Assembly: GCF_010730195.1 (NCBI RefSeq)
Contig: NZ_AP022613.1
Span: forward strand, 3,472,001 to 3,536,000
Source: Mycobacterium conspicuum
GTDB lineage: Bacteria; Actinomycetota; Actinomycetes; Mycobacteriales; Mycobacteriaceae
Reading direction: 5' to 3'
Length of the DNA stretch: 64,000 nt
The position numbers and the translations under genes are program-made. Positions 1-7,557 of this stretch are shown piece by piece. The first letter of the stretch is position 1. Each line of letters starts with the position of its first letter. A model generated the notes under the pieces. The model worked only from the letters and a program-made list of their open reading frames with translations. It searched no databases and was not told the DNA's origin.

Positions 1-559
1 CGGGCGGTGATACCCCGGCCAGCGACTCGGACTCTCCGGGTACCGAATCGGCGAAGGCCTCGTCGATCACCAGAATCCGGCCCGGCCGGCGCAACGCGAG
101 CAGCTCCTCGCGGGTGTGCAGCACGGAGGTCGGGTTGGTGGGGTTGCCCACCACGACGAGGTCCGCCTCGTCGGGCACCGCCGCGCCGTCCAGTTTGAAC
201 GGCGGCGCGAGCACGACGTGGCGCACCGGCAGACCGGCGGCGGTGAGCGCGGCAACGGGCTCGGTGAACGACGGCGCGATGACCGCGGCGAGCTTCGGAC
301 GCAGGTTGGGCAGCAGCGCGAACCCTTCCGCCGCCCCGGCCAGCGCCAGCACCTCGTGGCGGGCCCGGCCGTGCCGTGCGGCGACCGCGTCCTGGGCCCG
401 GTGCACGTCGTCGAGGCTCGGGTAGGACGCCAGATCCGGCAGCCGCGCGCTCAGCCGCTGCACCAGCCAGTCCGGCGGCTGGCGGTGTCGGACGTTGACC
501 GCGAAGTCGAGCATGCCGGGCATGACGGCCTGATCGCCGTGATAGCCCAAGCTCGCCAT
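1..559 (-). CDS. cobC: Threonine-phosphate decarboxylase-like aminotransferase CobC (5' part, continues past window start)
   Basis: Reading the minus strand from the ATG at 559 gives 186 open codons that leave the window without a stop, so the C-terminal half is missing. The sequence begins MASLGYHGDQ and carries the fold-type I aminotransferase motif GNPTNPT at about residues 138-144 and an IDEAF strand further on; the PLP lysine would lie outside the window. It is very close to mycobacterial CobC (Rv2231c), thought to act in making the aminopropanol side of the cobalamin nucleotide loop. It is divergent from ptkA, 73 bp away, the same arrangement as in M. tuberculosis. A HisC-like transaminase role cannot be excluded from this half. 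Confidence 0.88.
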   Translation of the reverse strand, partial: MASLGYHGDQAVMPGMLDFAVNVRHRQPPDWLVQRLSARLPDLASYPSLDDVHRAQDAVAARHGRARHEVLALAGAAEGFALLPNLRPKLAAVIAPSFTEPVAALTAAGLPVRHVVLAPPFKLDGAAVPDEADLVVVGNPTNPTSVLHTREELLALRRPGRILVIDEAFADSVPGESESLAGVSPP

Positions 560-632
560 CCGAGAAACATTAGTGCGCCGCGGCGCGGCCCCGGTATCGG
601 GAGCATGCCGCCGCATCACCGACAATGGGAGC

Positions 633-1283
633 GTGACAGCGCCCCAGCTGGTGATCTTCGACCTCGACGGCACCCTGACCGACTCCGCAGAGGGGATCGT
701 CGCCAGCTTCCTGCACGCGCTCAGCCACGTCGGCGCCCCGGTACCCGCCGGCGACCTGGCCGCCCAGATCGTCGGCCCGCCGATGGATGACACTTTTCGC
801 GCGATGGAGCTCGGCGAGCACGCCGACGCGGCGATCGCGGCATTCCGGGCCGAGTACGGCACCCGCGGCTGGGCGATGAACACCTTGTTCGACGGGATCG
901 CGCCGCTGCTGGCCGATCTGCGCGCGGCCGGGGTCCGGCTGGCCGTGGCCACCTCCAAATTGGAACCGACGGCGCAGCGCATCCTGGCCCATTTCGGGCT
1001 CGAGCAGCATTTCGAGGTCATCGCCGGCGCCAGCCCGGACGGTTCGCGCAAAACCAAGATCGAGGTGCTGGCGCACGCGCTGGACCAGCTGCAGCCATTG
1101 CCCGAGCGGGTGCTGATGGTCGGTGACCGCAGCCACGACGTCGACGGTGCCGCCCACCATGGCATCGACACCGTGGTGGTCGGTTGGGGTTATGGACGGG
1201 CCGATTTCCCCGAGGGGTTTTCCATGACCGGCGTGACGCACGCCGCGACCGTCGACGAGCTGCGAAAGGCTTTGGGTGTCTGA
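633..1283 (+). CDS. ptkA: Protein tyrosine kinase PtkA, HAD-fold
   Basis: 216-residue HAD-superfamily protein. The nucleophile motif DLDGTLTDS lies at residues 10-18 and the late motif GDRSHDVDGA near residue 167. In M. tuberculosis PtkA (Rv2232) is an unusual HAD-fold kinase that phosphorylates PtpA, encoded next door here as well. M. tuberculosis PtkA carries a long N-terminal extension before the HAD domain; it is absent here. I chose GTG 633 because homology starts at about its third codon. A GGGAG lies only 1 nt before it, so GTG 573 (236 residues) remains possible. The 3' end sits in a 10-bp triplicate repeat shared with the ptpA start. Confidence 0.85.
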   Translation: MTAPQLVIFDLDGTLTDSAEGIVASFLHALSHVGAPVPAGDLAAQIVGPPMDDTFRAMELGEHADAAIAAFRAEYGTRGWAMNTLFDGIAPLLADLRAAGVRLAVATSKLEPTAQRILAHFGLEQHFEVIAGASPDGSRKTKIEVLAHALDQLQPLPERVLMVGDRSHDVDGAAHHGIDTVVVGWGYGRADFPEGFSMTGVTHAATVDELRKALGV

Positions 1284-1303
1284 GGGTGTCTGAGGGTGTC
1301 TGA
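1274..1303 (+). repeat. Three perfect copies of a 10-bp repeat at the ptkA/ptpA junction
   Basis: The unit GGGTGTCTGA occurs at 1274-1283, 1284-1293 and 1294-1303. The first copy supplies the ptkA stop TGA; the third supplies the ptpA start GTG (1296). Because the period is 10, a copy gained or lost would change spacing and relative frame of the two genes. Confidence 0.95.
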
Positions 1304-1787
1304 ACCGCTGCACGTGACGTTCGTCTGCACCGGCAACATCTGCCGCTCGCCGATGGCCGAGAAGATGTTCGCCGACCAGATCCGGCGCCGCGGCCTCGGC
1401 GACGCGGTGCGGGTGACTAGTGCGGGCACCGGCGACTGGCACGTGGGCAGCGGCGCCGACGTCCGCGCCGCCCGGGTGCTGCATGCCCACGGCTACCCGA
1501 CCGAGCACCGCGCCCGACAGGTCGACGACGATCACCTGTCCGCTGATCTGCTGGTGGCCTTGGGGCGCAACCACGTTCGGCTGCTGCGCCAGCTGGGGGT
1601 CGATGACGACCGCATTCGGATGTTGCGGTCGTTCGATCCCCGCTCGGGCGCTTATGCCCTCGACGTCGAGGACCCCTACTACGGTGACCACGATGACTTC
1701 GAAGAAGTTTTCACCGTCATCGAGGCCGCGTTGCCCGGCCTGCACGACTGGGTCGACGAACAGCTCGCGGAGAATGGCCGGGGCTGA
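1296..1787 (+). CDS. ptpA: Low-molecular-weight protein tyrosine phosphatase PtpA
   Basis: 163 residues, the same length as M. tuberculosis PtpA (Rv2234). The phosphate-binding loop CTGNICRS is at residues 11-18, giving the CX5R signature with nucleophile Cys11 and Arg17, and the general-acid loop DVEDPYYGD lies near residue 126 with its paired tyrosines. In M. tuberculosis the protein is secreted into macrophages and blocks phagosome maturation; no export signal is visible here. GTG 1296 is the start, 12 nt after the ptkA stop, and the stop overlaps the following SURF1 gene start region. PtkA is its known kinase. Confidence 0.95.
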   Translation: MSEPLHVTFVCTGNICRSPMAEKMFADQIRRRGLGDAVRVTSAGTGDWHVGSGADVRAARVLHAHGYPTEHRARQVDDDHLSADLLVALGRNHVRLLRQLGVDDDRIRMLRSFDPRSGAYALDVEDPYYGDHDDFEEVFTVIEAALPGLHDWVDEQLAENGRG

Positions 1788-2593
1788 TGCGCCGTCTGTC
1801 GTTCCTGTTGCGGCCGGGCTGGATCGCGCTGGCGCTGGTGGTGATCGCGTTTACCTACCTGTGCTTCATGGTGCTCGCGCCGTGGCAGCTGGGGAAGAAC
1901 AGCCGGACGTCGCGGGAGAACCACCAAATCGAGCGTTCCCTGAACACCGACCCGGTGCCGGTGAAAACTCTGCTGCCGCAGCAGGATTCGTCCGCACCAG
2001 GCGCGCAGTGGCGCAGGGTGACGGCAACTGGGCATTTTTTGGCCGACGTGCAGGTGCTCGCCCGGCTGCGGGTGGTCGAGGGCGAGCAGGCGTTGGAGGT
2101 GCTGGCGCCCTTCGTCGTCGACGACGGGCCGACCGTCCTCGTCGACCGCGGCTACGTGCGACCCGAGCCGGGCGCTCATGTGCCGCCCATCCCCCGACCG
2201 CCCGACGGCGCCGTCACCATCACCGCACGCCTGCGTGACTCCGAGCCGATGGGTAAGGATCCGATCACCCGAGACGGCTTTCAACAGGTGAATTCGATTA
2301 ACACCGAACAGCTTTCGGTGTTGATGAAAGTTCCGCTGGCCGGGTCCTACCTGCAATTGGTGGAAAATCAGCCGGGCGGTCTCGGTGTGATCGGCATCCC
2401 GCATCTGGACGCCGGGCCGTTTCTGTCTTACGGCATCCAGTGGATTACCTTCGGCATCCTGGCCCCGATCGGGTTGGGCTATTTCGTCTACTCGGAGTTC
2501 CGGGTGCGCCGCCAGCAGAAGCCGGCGCCTGCTACCGAAGCCCCGATGAGCGTCGAGGAGAAGCTCGCCGACCGCTATGGGCGCCGACGATAG
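1787..2593 (+). CDS. SURF1-family membrane protein, cytochrome c oxidase assembly factor
   Basis: 268 residues with the SURF1 layout: an N-terminal transmembrane helix (about residues 11-33), a large loop outside the membrane that includes the PVLVDRGYV-like segment (here PTVLVDRGYV), and a second helix near residues 218-240 followed by a charged tail. SURF1 proteins help insert haem a into cytochrome c oxidase. It is the orthologue of Rv2235, and the start overlaps the ptpA stop by one base, so it is co-translated with ptkA-ptpA. The downstream side is the 101-bp repeat array. Confidence 0.88.
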   Translation: MRRLSFLLRPGWIALALVVIAFTYLCFMVLAPWQLGKNSRTSRENHQIERSLNTDPVPVKTLLPQQDSSAPGAQWRRVTATGHFLADVQVLARLRVVEGEQALEVLAPFVVDDGPTVLVDRGYVRPEPGAHVPPIPRPPDGAVTITARLRDSEPMGKDPITRDGFQQVNSINTEQLSVLMKVPLAGSYLQLVENQPGGLGVIGIPHLDAGPFLSYGIQWITFGILAPIGLGYFVYSEFRVRRQQKPAPATEAPMSVEEKLADRYGRRR

Positions 2594-2711
2594 TCGCATT
2601 AATCACGGCTGTCACACCAGTCTCTGCGCCGACACATACACCTTTTTGTCCACCTTCGCGCGACAATCCGCTCGGGCGGTCGAGTAGCTGAGCAGTTGAG
2701 TGTGATCCCAT

Positions 2712-3114
2712 GGCTTTCGGTGTGAAGCCAGGGCGACATTTTCCCCGATCTGACCGCCATAGGCTCACACTGAAAGCCCTACGTCCACAACCATCGCCGC
2801 GAGCGCGGCCCGCGGCATTCAATGTGAAACCAGGGCGCGATTTCCCCGATCTGACCGCCATAGGCTCACACTGAAAGCCCTACATTCACAACCATCGCCG
2901 CGAGCGCGGCCCGCGGCATTCAATGTGAAGCCAGGGCGCGATTTCCCCGATCTGACCGCCATAGGCTCACACTGAAAGCCCTACATTCACAACGATCACC
3001 GTGAGCGCGGCCCGCGGCATTCAATGTGAAGCCAGGGCGCGATTTCCCCCGATCCAGCCGCCATAGCCTCACACTGAAAGCCCTACGTTCACAATGATCA
3101 CCACGAGCGCGGCC
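2712..3114. repeat. Tandem array of four ~101-bp units between convergent SURF1 and cobD
   Basis: The anchor TGTGAA recurs at 2721, 2823, 2924 and 3025, giving periods of 102, 101 and 101. Copies 2 and 3 are almost identical; copies 1 and 4 are more divergent. Within each unit a left arm (in copy 3 about 2915-2932) and a right arm (about 2964-2980) are imperfect inverted repeats of about 17 bp, so each unit can form a hairpin. The last copy encodes the final codons of cobD. The rest of 2594-3068 has no gene. The unit is of the size of mycobacterial interspersed repetitive units; I cannot tell whether it is a known family. Confidence 0.93.
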
Positions 3115-3980
3115 GCCGCCTGCACCACCCGCGACAACAGCACCGCCCGCCGCAGATCGGCTACCGTGGGCTCGCGACCGTCGCCCAGCGTGGGCCGGAT
3201 CTGCAGCTCGTGGTGGTAGTGGGTGGGCCCGCCGAGTCGCACCCCGAGCGCCCCGGCGAAGGCCGCCTCGACGACGCCCGCGTTGGGGCTGGGATGCGCC
3301 GCCGCGTCGCGGCGCCAGGCCCGCACCGCCCCCGACGGGGATCCGCCGACCACGCCCGCGCACAGCACCACCAGCGCCGCCGTTGCACGTGCCGGGACAA
3401 AGTTGGCCGCATCATCCAATCGCGCTGCGGCCCAGCCGAATCGGAGATACCGCGGCGAGCGGTGCCCGATCATCGCGTCCAACGTGTTGATGGCGCGGTA
3501 GCCCAGCACCGCGGGCACACCCCCAACCGACGCCCACAGCAGCGGCGCCACGTGAGCGTCGGAGGTATTCTCCGCGATCGATTCCAGCGCCGCGCGCGCC
3601 AGGCCCGCACTATCCAGCCGGGCGGGGTCGCGTCCACACAGCGAGGGCAGTAGCCGTCGGGCAGCTTCGATGTCGTCGCGCTCCAACAGCTCGGCCATCG
3701 ACACGCCCGTGCGCGCCAGGGTCGTTCCGCCCAGCGCTATCCAGGTCGCCAACGCGGTGGCCGCCGCCGACCGCCGCACGGCCGCACCCAGCAAGCCGAC
3801 CGCGCCGACCAGCAGGCAGACGTGCCACACCCCAGCCATGCGGCCGTCGCGGTAGGTGAACCGCTCCACGCCCGTCGCCGCCCGGCCGAACACGGCGACG
3901 GGATGCCCCCGTTGCGGGTCGCCGAGCACCAAATCGGCCAGGTAGCCGGCCAGCACGCCAACGGTTCTCGACCCAAACAC
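3069..3980 (-). CDS. cobD: Cobalamin biosynthesis membrane protein CobD/CbiB
   Basis: 303 residues, hydrophobic, with the CobD/CbiB pattern: LVLGDPQRGHPV near residue 18, SIAENTSDAHVAPLLW near 145 and RYLRFGWAAARLDD near 190. CbiB joins aminopropanol (or its phosphate) to adenosylcobyric acid to make adenosylcobinamide (phosphate), acting at the membrane. It is the orthologue of Rv2236c. The start is GTG at 3980 (VFGSRTVGVL). The last ~15 codons lie in the 101-bp repeat array, so the C-terminus ending IVNVGLSV is repeat-derived and differs from what I remember for M. tuberculosis. cobC and cbiZ are nearby. Confidence 0.92.
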   Translation of the reverse strand: MFGSRTVGVLAGYLADLVLGDPQRGHPVAVFGRAATGVERFTYRDGRMAGVWHVCLLVGAVGLLGAAVRRSAAATALATWIALGGTTLARTGVSMAELLERDDIEAARRLLPSLCGRDPARLDSAGLARAALESIAENTSDAHVAPLLWASVGGVPAVLGYRAINTLDAMIGHRSPRYLRFGWAAARLDDAANFVPARATAALVVLCAGVVGGSPSGAVRAWRRDAAAHPSPNAGVVEAAFAGALGVRLGGPTHYHHELQIRPTLGDGREPTVADLRRAVLLSRVVQAAAALVVIIVNVGLSV

Positions 3981-4032
3981 CTCGGCAGCGTCTCACACGT
4001 GGTTCACTCGGACCTATGGGGCACGATCCGCG

Positions 4033-4848
4033 ATGAAGCGGCCCGCCACCCGGGTCGCCGACCTATTGAACCCGGCCGCGACGTTGTTACCGGCCGCGAA
4101 CGTGATCATGCAGCTGTCGTTGCCGGGCGTCGGCTACGGCGTGCTGGAAAGCCCGGTGGACAGCGGCAACGTCTACAAGCATCCGTTCAAGCGGGCCCGC
4201 ACCACCGGCACCTACCTGGCGGTCGCGACCATCGGCACCGAAACCGACCGCTTGCTGATCCGCGCCGCGGTGGACGGTGCACATCGGCAGGTGCGATCCA
4301 CGTCGTCGAGCCCGGTGTCCTACAACGCATTTGACCCCAAGCTGCAACTGTGGGTGGCCGCGTGCCTGTACCGCTACTTCGTCGAGCAACATGAGTTCCT
4401 GCACGGCCCACTCGGTGACGACGAGGCCGACGCGGTCTATCACGACGCCAAACGGCTGGGAACCACGCTGCAGGTGCCCGAGCGGATGTGGCCGCCGGAC
4501 CGGGTGGCGTTCGACGAGTACTGGAAGCGCACGCTCGACGAGCTGCGCATCGACCCGCCGGTGCGCGAGCATCTGCGCGGGGTGGCGTCGGTGGTCTTTC
4601 TGCCGTGGCCGTTGCGGGCGCTGGCGGGCCCGTTCAACCTGTTCGCGACGACCGGGTTCTTGGCCCCGGAATTTCGCGCGCTGATGCGGCTGGACTGGTC
4701 GGAGGGCCAGCAGCGCCGCTTCGAATGGCTGCTGACCGCCCTGCGGCTTGCCGACCGTCTGATCCCGCATCGCGCCTGGCTCTTCGGCTATCAGCTGTAC
4801 CTGTGGGACATGCGGGCGCGGGCGCGACGAGGCATGCGGATCGTCTAA
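4033..4848 (+). CDS. DUF2236 / MpaB-family putative oxygenase
   Basis: 271 residues, orthologue-like to Rv2237. The DUF2236 (MpaB, latex-clearing-protein-like) fold is suggested by the FKRARTTGTYL segment near residue 55, the conserved His/Tyr-rich stretch YFVEQHEFLHGPL near 119 and the terminal helix LRLADRLIPHRAWLFGYQL. Members for which a role is known are haem-containing oxygenases such as the rubber oxygenase; the substrate here is unknown. ATG 4033 is 52 bp from the divergent cobD start. The stop is followed with no gap by the SDR gene, so the two are probably co-transcribed. Confidence 0.75.
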   Translation: MKRPATRVADLLNPAATLLPAANVIMQLSLPGVGYGVLESPVDSGNVYKHPFKRARTTGTYLAVATIGTETDRLLIRAAVDGAHRQVRSTSSSPVSYNAFDPKLQLWVAACLYRYFVEQHEFLHGPLGDDEADAVYHDAKRLGTTLQVPERMWPPDRVAFDEYWKRTLDELRIDPPVREHLRGVASVVFLPWPLRALAGPFNLFATTGFLAPEFRALMRLDWSEGQQRRFEWLLTALRLADRLIPHRAWLFGYQLYLWDMRARARRGMRIV

Positions 4849-5622
4849 ATGAGCCGTCTCGCGGGCAAGGTCGCGGTCATCACCGGCGCGGGCTCGGGTA
4901 TCGGGTGGGCGGCCGCCAAACGATTCGCCGAGGAAGGCGCCCGCGTCGTCTGCGCCGACATCAGCGGGCAGGAACGCGACACCGCCGAGCTGCTCGGCGA
5001 TGCCGCCGTGCCGGTGCGCGTCGACGTCACCACGGCCGCCGACGTCCAACGCATGATCTGCACCGCCGTCGACAGCTTCGGCCGAATCGACATCCTGCTC
5101 AACAACGCCGGATTCGGCGGCCCACACGCCGCCTTGGCCGACATCGACGAGGCGGTGTTCGACACCATCCTGGCGATCAACCTCAAGGGTGTCTTTCTCG
5201 GCATGAAGTACGCGATCCCGGCCATGCTGGAAGCCGGCGGCGGCGCCATCGTCAACACCGCCTCCGCGTCGGGACTGGTGGGGTGGAAGGGCTTGTCGTG
5301 CTACGCCGCGGCCAAAGCCGCGGTGGTGCAGATGACGAAATCCGCGGCGCTGGACTACGCCCAAACCAACGTGCGGATCAATGCGATTTGTCCCGGCATG
5401 ACCTACACCGGCATGGCCGGAGGCAAACCCGGCGACGAGGCGCCCGCCGGTGATTACCTGCCGACGCCGATGGCGCGCTGGGGCGAACCCGCCGAATTGG
5501 CCGCGGCCGCTTTGTTTCTCGCGAGCGACGAAGCCTCATTCGTCACCGGCGCCGCGTTGGCCGTCGACGGCGGCTACTCTGCGAGCGGCCCCCTGCTCAG
5601 CCGGTCCCGCAAACCGGGTTAA
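4849..5622 (+). CDS. Short-chain dehydrogenase/reductase
   Basis: 257-residue classical SDR: nucleotide motif TGAGSGIG at residues 12-19, NNAG at 85-88, catalytic Ser139, Tyr152 and Lys156 (YAAAK), and a C-terminal VDGGYSASG. An Asp at the end of the second strand (CADIS) suggests NAD rather than NADP. The start is directly after the DUF2236 stop and a VOC gene follows within about 10 bp, suggesting one operon of redox enzymes. The substrate is unknown. It belongs to an insertion relative to the M. tuberculosis order (Rv2237 to Rv2238c). Confidence 0.88.
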   Translation: MSRLAGKVAVITGAGSGIGWAAAKRFAEEGARVVCADISGQERDTAELLGDAAVPVRVDVTTAADVQRMICTAVDSFGRIDILLNNAGFGGPHAALADIDEAVFDTILAINLKGVFLGMKYAIPAMLEAGGGAIVNTASASGLVGWKGLSCYAAAKAAVVQMTKSAALDYAQTNVRINAICPGMTYTGMAGGKPGDEAPAGDYLPTPMARWGEPAELAAAALFLASDEASFVTGAALAVDGGYSASGPLLSRSRKPG

Positions 5623-5632
5623 CGTGGAATAC

Positions 5633-6028
5633 ATGACTTTCCCGGCACTCAACCACGTCGCCGTCACGGTCCGTGACATCGAGATCAGCGGGCCCTGGTA
5701 CTGCGAACTTCTGGGCGCCGAGCCTCTTACCGACGACCACGACGACGCCGGCTACCGGTACCAGGTGTGGCTCCTGAGCGGCGGGACGCTATTCGGCATC
5801 CATCAGCACGACCGCGCTGCGCCCGACGAGAAGTTCAGCGAGCACCGCGTCGGGCTCGACCACATCGCCTTCGGCTGCGCGAACCGAGCCGAGCTGGAAA
5901 CGTGGGTCACCCGGCTGAACGAGCTCGGCATCGAGCACGGCGGCATCGTCGATGCGCCTTACGGGTCGGGCCTGAGCTTCCGTGACCCCGACGGCATCGC
6001 CCTGGAATTTTTCGCGCTGCCCGGATAG
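5633..6028 (+). CDS. VOC (glyoxalase/dioxygenase) family protein
   Basis: 131 residues with two paired beta-alpha-beta-beta-beta units typical of the vicinal oxygen chelate fold. Metal-ligand positions are visible as LNHVAVTV (His8), HQH near residue 61, LDHIAFG near 77 and ALEFF (Glu) at the end. ATG 5633 is chosen; GTG 5624 would add three residues. It is 10 bp after the SDR stop. Members may be dioxygenases, isomerases or resistance proteins, so the reaction is unassigned. Confidence 0.8.
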   Translation: MTFPALNHVAVTVRDIEISGPWYCELLGAEPLTDDHDDAGYRYQVWLLSGGTLFGIHQHDRAAPDEKFSEHRVGLDHIAFGCANRAELETWVTRLNELGIEHGGIVDAPYGSGLSFRDPDGIALEFFALPG

Positions 6029-6035
6029 CGCCGGG

Positions 6036-7154
6036 TCAGCGCACCGTCGCGAAGAACGCGCGCACGTCGTCGACGAACAATTCCGGTTGCTCGAACGCCG
6101 CGAAGTGCCCGCCGCGCGGCATGTCGGTCCAATGCGTGATGTTGTAGACCGGCTCACACCACGACCGCGGTGCGCTGAGCACCTCGGCGGGGAAATTGGC
6201 TATGCCGGTGGGCAATTCGACGCGGTCCATGTTCCCCCAGGACCGGAAGCTCTGCCAATAGAGGCGGGCCGAGGACGCGCCGGTGTTGGTCACCCAATAG
6301 ACCATCACGTTGTCCAGCAGCTCGTCGCGGCTGAACGACTTCTCGGGGTGGCCGTCGCAGTCCGACCACGCCCAGAACTTCTCCACGATCCACGCCATTT
6401 GACCCACCGGTGAATCGGCCAGGCCGTATCCCAAGGTCTGCGGCCGGGTGGATTGCTGCTTGGAATAGCCGGTGCCGGTGTTGCGGTGTTCGGCCAGCGC
6501 GGCCAACGCCCGCTTTTCTTCCTCGGTCGGGTTGGCCAGCGATTCCTTCGTCGGCCTGCCGATCGCCATGTTCAGGTGGATGGCGGCGCAGTGCCCGCCG
6601 TTGCGCCCGATCTGTGTGGTGACCGCCGAGCCCCAGTCCCCGCCCTGGGCGCCGTAGCGCTCGTAGCCAAGGCGCAGCATGAGCGTGTCCCAGGCCTTGG
6701 CGATTTTTTCCACACCCCATCCGGTGCTGGTGGGCTTGCCCGAAAAGCCGTATCCCGGCAGCGACGGGCACACGACGTGGAAGGCGTCCTCGGCGCGTCC
6801 CGATACAGGGTTGGTCAGCGGCTCGATCACCTTGTGGAACTCCACAATTGAGCCCGGCCAGCCGTGCGTTAGCACCAACGGAAAGGCGTCCTCGTGCGGT
6901 GACCGCTGGTGGATGAAGTGAATGTCCAGCCCGTCGATCTCGGCGGTGAACTGGTCGAACCGGTTCAGCGCGGCCTCACGCGAGCGCCAGTCGTAGTCGT
7001 TGGCCCAATAGGCGGCCAGCTCGCGCGTGTAGCTCAGCGGGATGCCCTGGCTCCAGTCGTCGACACATTCGGCCTCCGGCCATCGGGTGCGCGCCAACCG
7101 CGAGCGCAAATCATCGAGAACATCATCAGCAACATCGATACGAAACGGCTTCAC
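6036..7154 (-). CDS. Epoxide hydrolase with EHN domain
   Basis: 372 residues. Residues 1-110 match the epoxide-hydrolase N-terminal (EHN) domain. An alpha/beta hydrolase follows: oxyanion loop HGWPGS at 97-102, nucleophile GGDWGS with Asp173, and the catalytic His at about 350 in GGHFAAFEQPE. The fold resembles juvenile-hormone/microsomal-type epoxide hydrolases, converting epoxides to diols in the cytosol or at the membrane. The gene is convergent with the VOC gene, 7 bp apart. The substrate is unknown. Confidence 0.88.
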   Translation of the reverse strand: MKPFRIDVADDVLDDLRSRLARTRWPEAECVDDWSQGIPLSYTRELAAYWANDYDWRSREAALNRFDQFTAEIDGLDIHFIHQRSPHEDAFPLVLTHGWPGSIVEFHKVIEPLTNPVSGRAEDAFHVVCPSLPGYGFSGKPTSTGWGVEKIAKAWDTLMLRLGYERYGAQGGDWGSAVTTQIGRNGGHCAAIHLNMAIGRPTKESLANPTEEEKRALAALAEHRNTGTGYSKQQSTRPQTLGYGLADSPVGQMAWIVEKFWAWSDCDGHPEKSFSRDELLDNVMVYWVTNTGASSARLYWQSFRSWGNMDRVELPTGIANFPAEVLSAPRSWCEPVYNITHWTDMPRGGHFAAFEQPELFVDDVRAFFATVR

Positions 7155-7557
7155 CCGTTCATAGTGCCGCCAGCGCGCAACCGGGCATGCGCCACCCCCC
7201 GTTGAGCGACTCGATCACCGTGCCCGGGGAATAAGGCTCGCAGCCGTGACGTTCTCCGCTTTCATAGGCGCTGATCGATAAAGAGCCTCAATTAACCCAT
7301 AACACAAGACGATTGGCGGTGCGCGTTACATCGACCTAGAGTTCGGTCACGGGGGTCGAGGGGTGCGTATCGCTGAGGGCAGCCTGCGGCGAAATTTGTT
7401 TTCACACAGTGCGATTGAACAAAGAAGGTGCGGACATCATCGCCATCGATATCCACATCACTGTCATCCCATATATGAGTCGACGGCCGTCGGCTCGTAA
7501 GTCAATTCAATTGCGGCTCGGAGGATTTCGCGGCCAGCTCCGGCGGAGGTAACGGAT
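7155..7557. other. 403-bp intergenic region upstream of the PE_PGRS gene
   Basis: There is no convincing ORF. It must hold the divergent promoters of the epoxide hydrolase (minus) and the PE gene (plus). It is AT-richer than its neighbours around 7261-7320. A GGAGG at about 7544-7548 is the likely ribosome-binding site for ATG 7558. I see no riboswitch or insertion-sequence end. Confidence 0.6.

Noticed and set aside
2712..3114. CRISPR array
   Set aside because: Units of 101 bp are contiguous with no unique spacers and no cas genes.
3981..4032. Cobalamin riboswitch ahead of cobD or cbiZ
   Set aside because: The gaps (52 and 94 bp) are too short and no B12-box-like sequence is seen.
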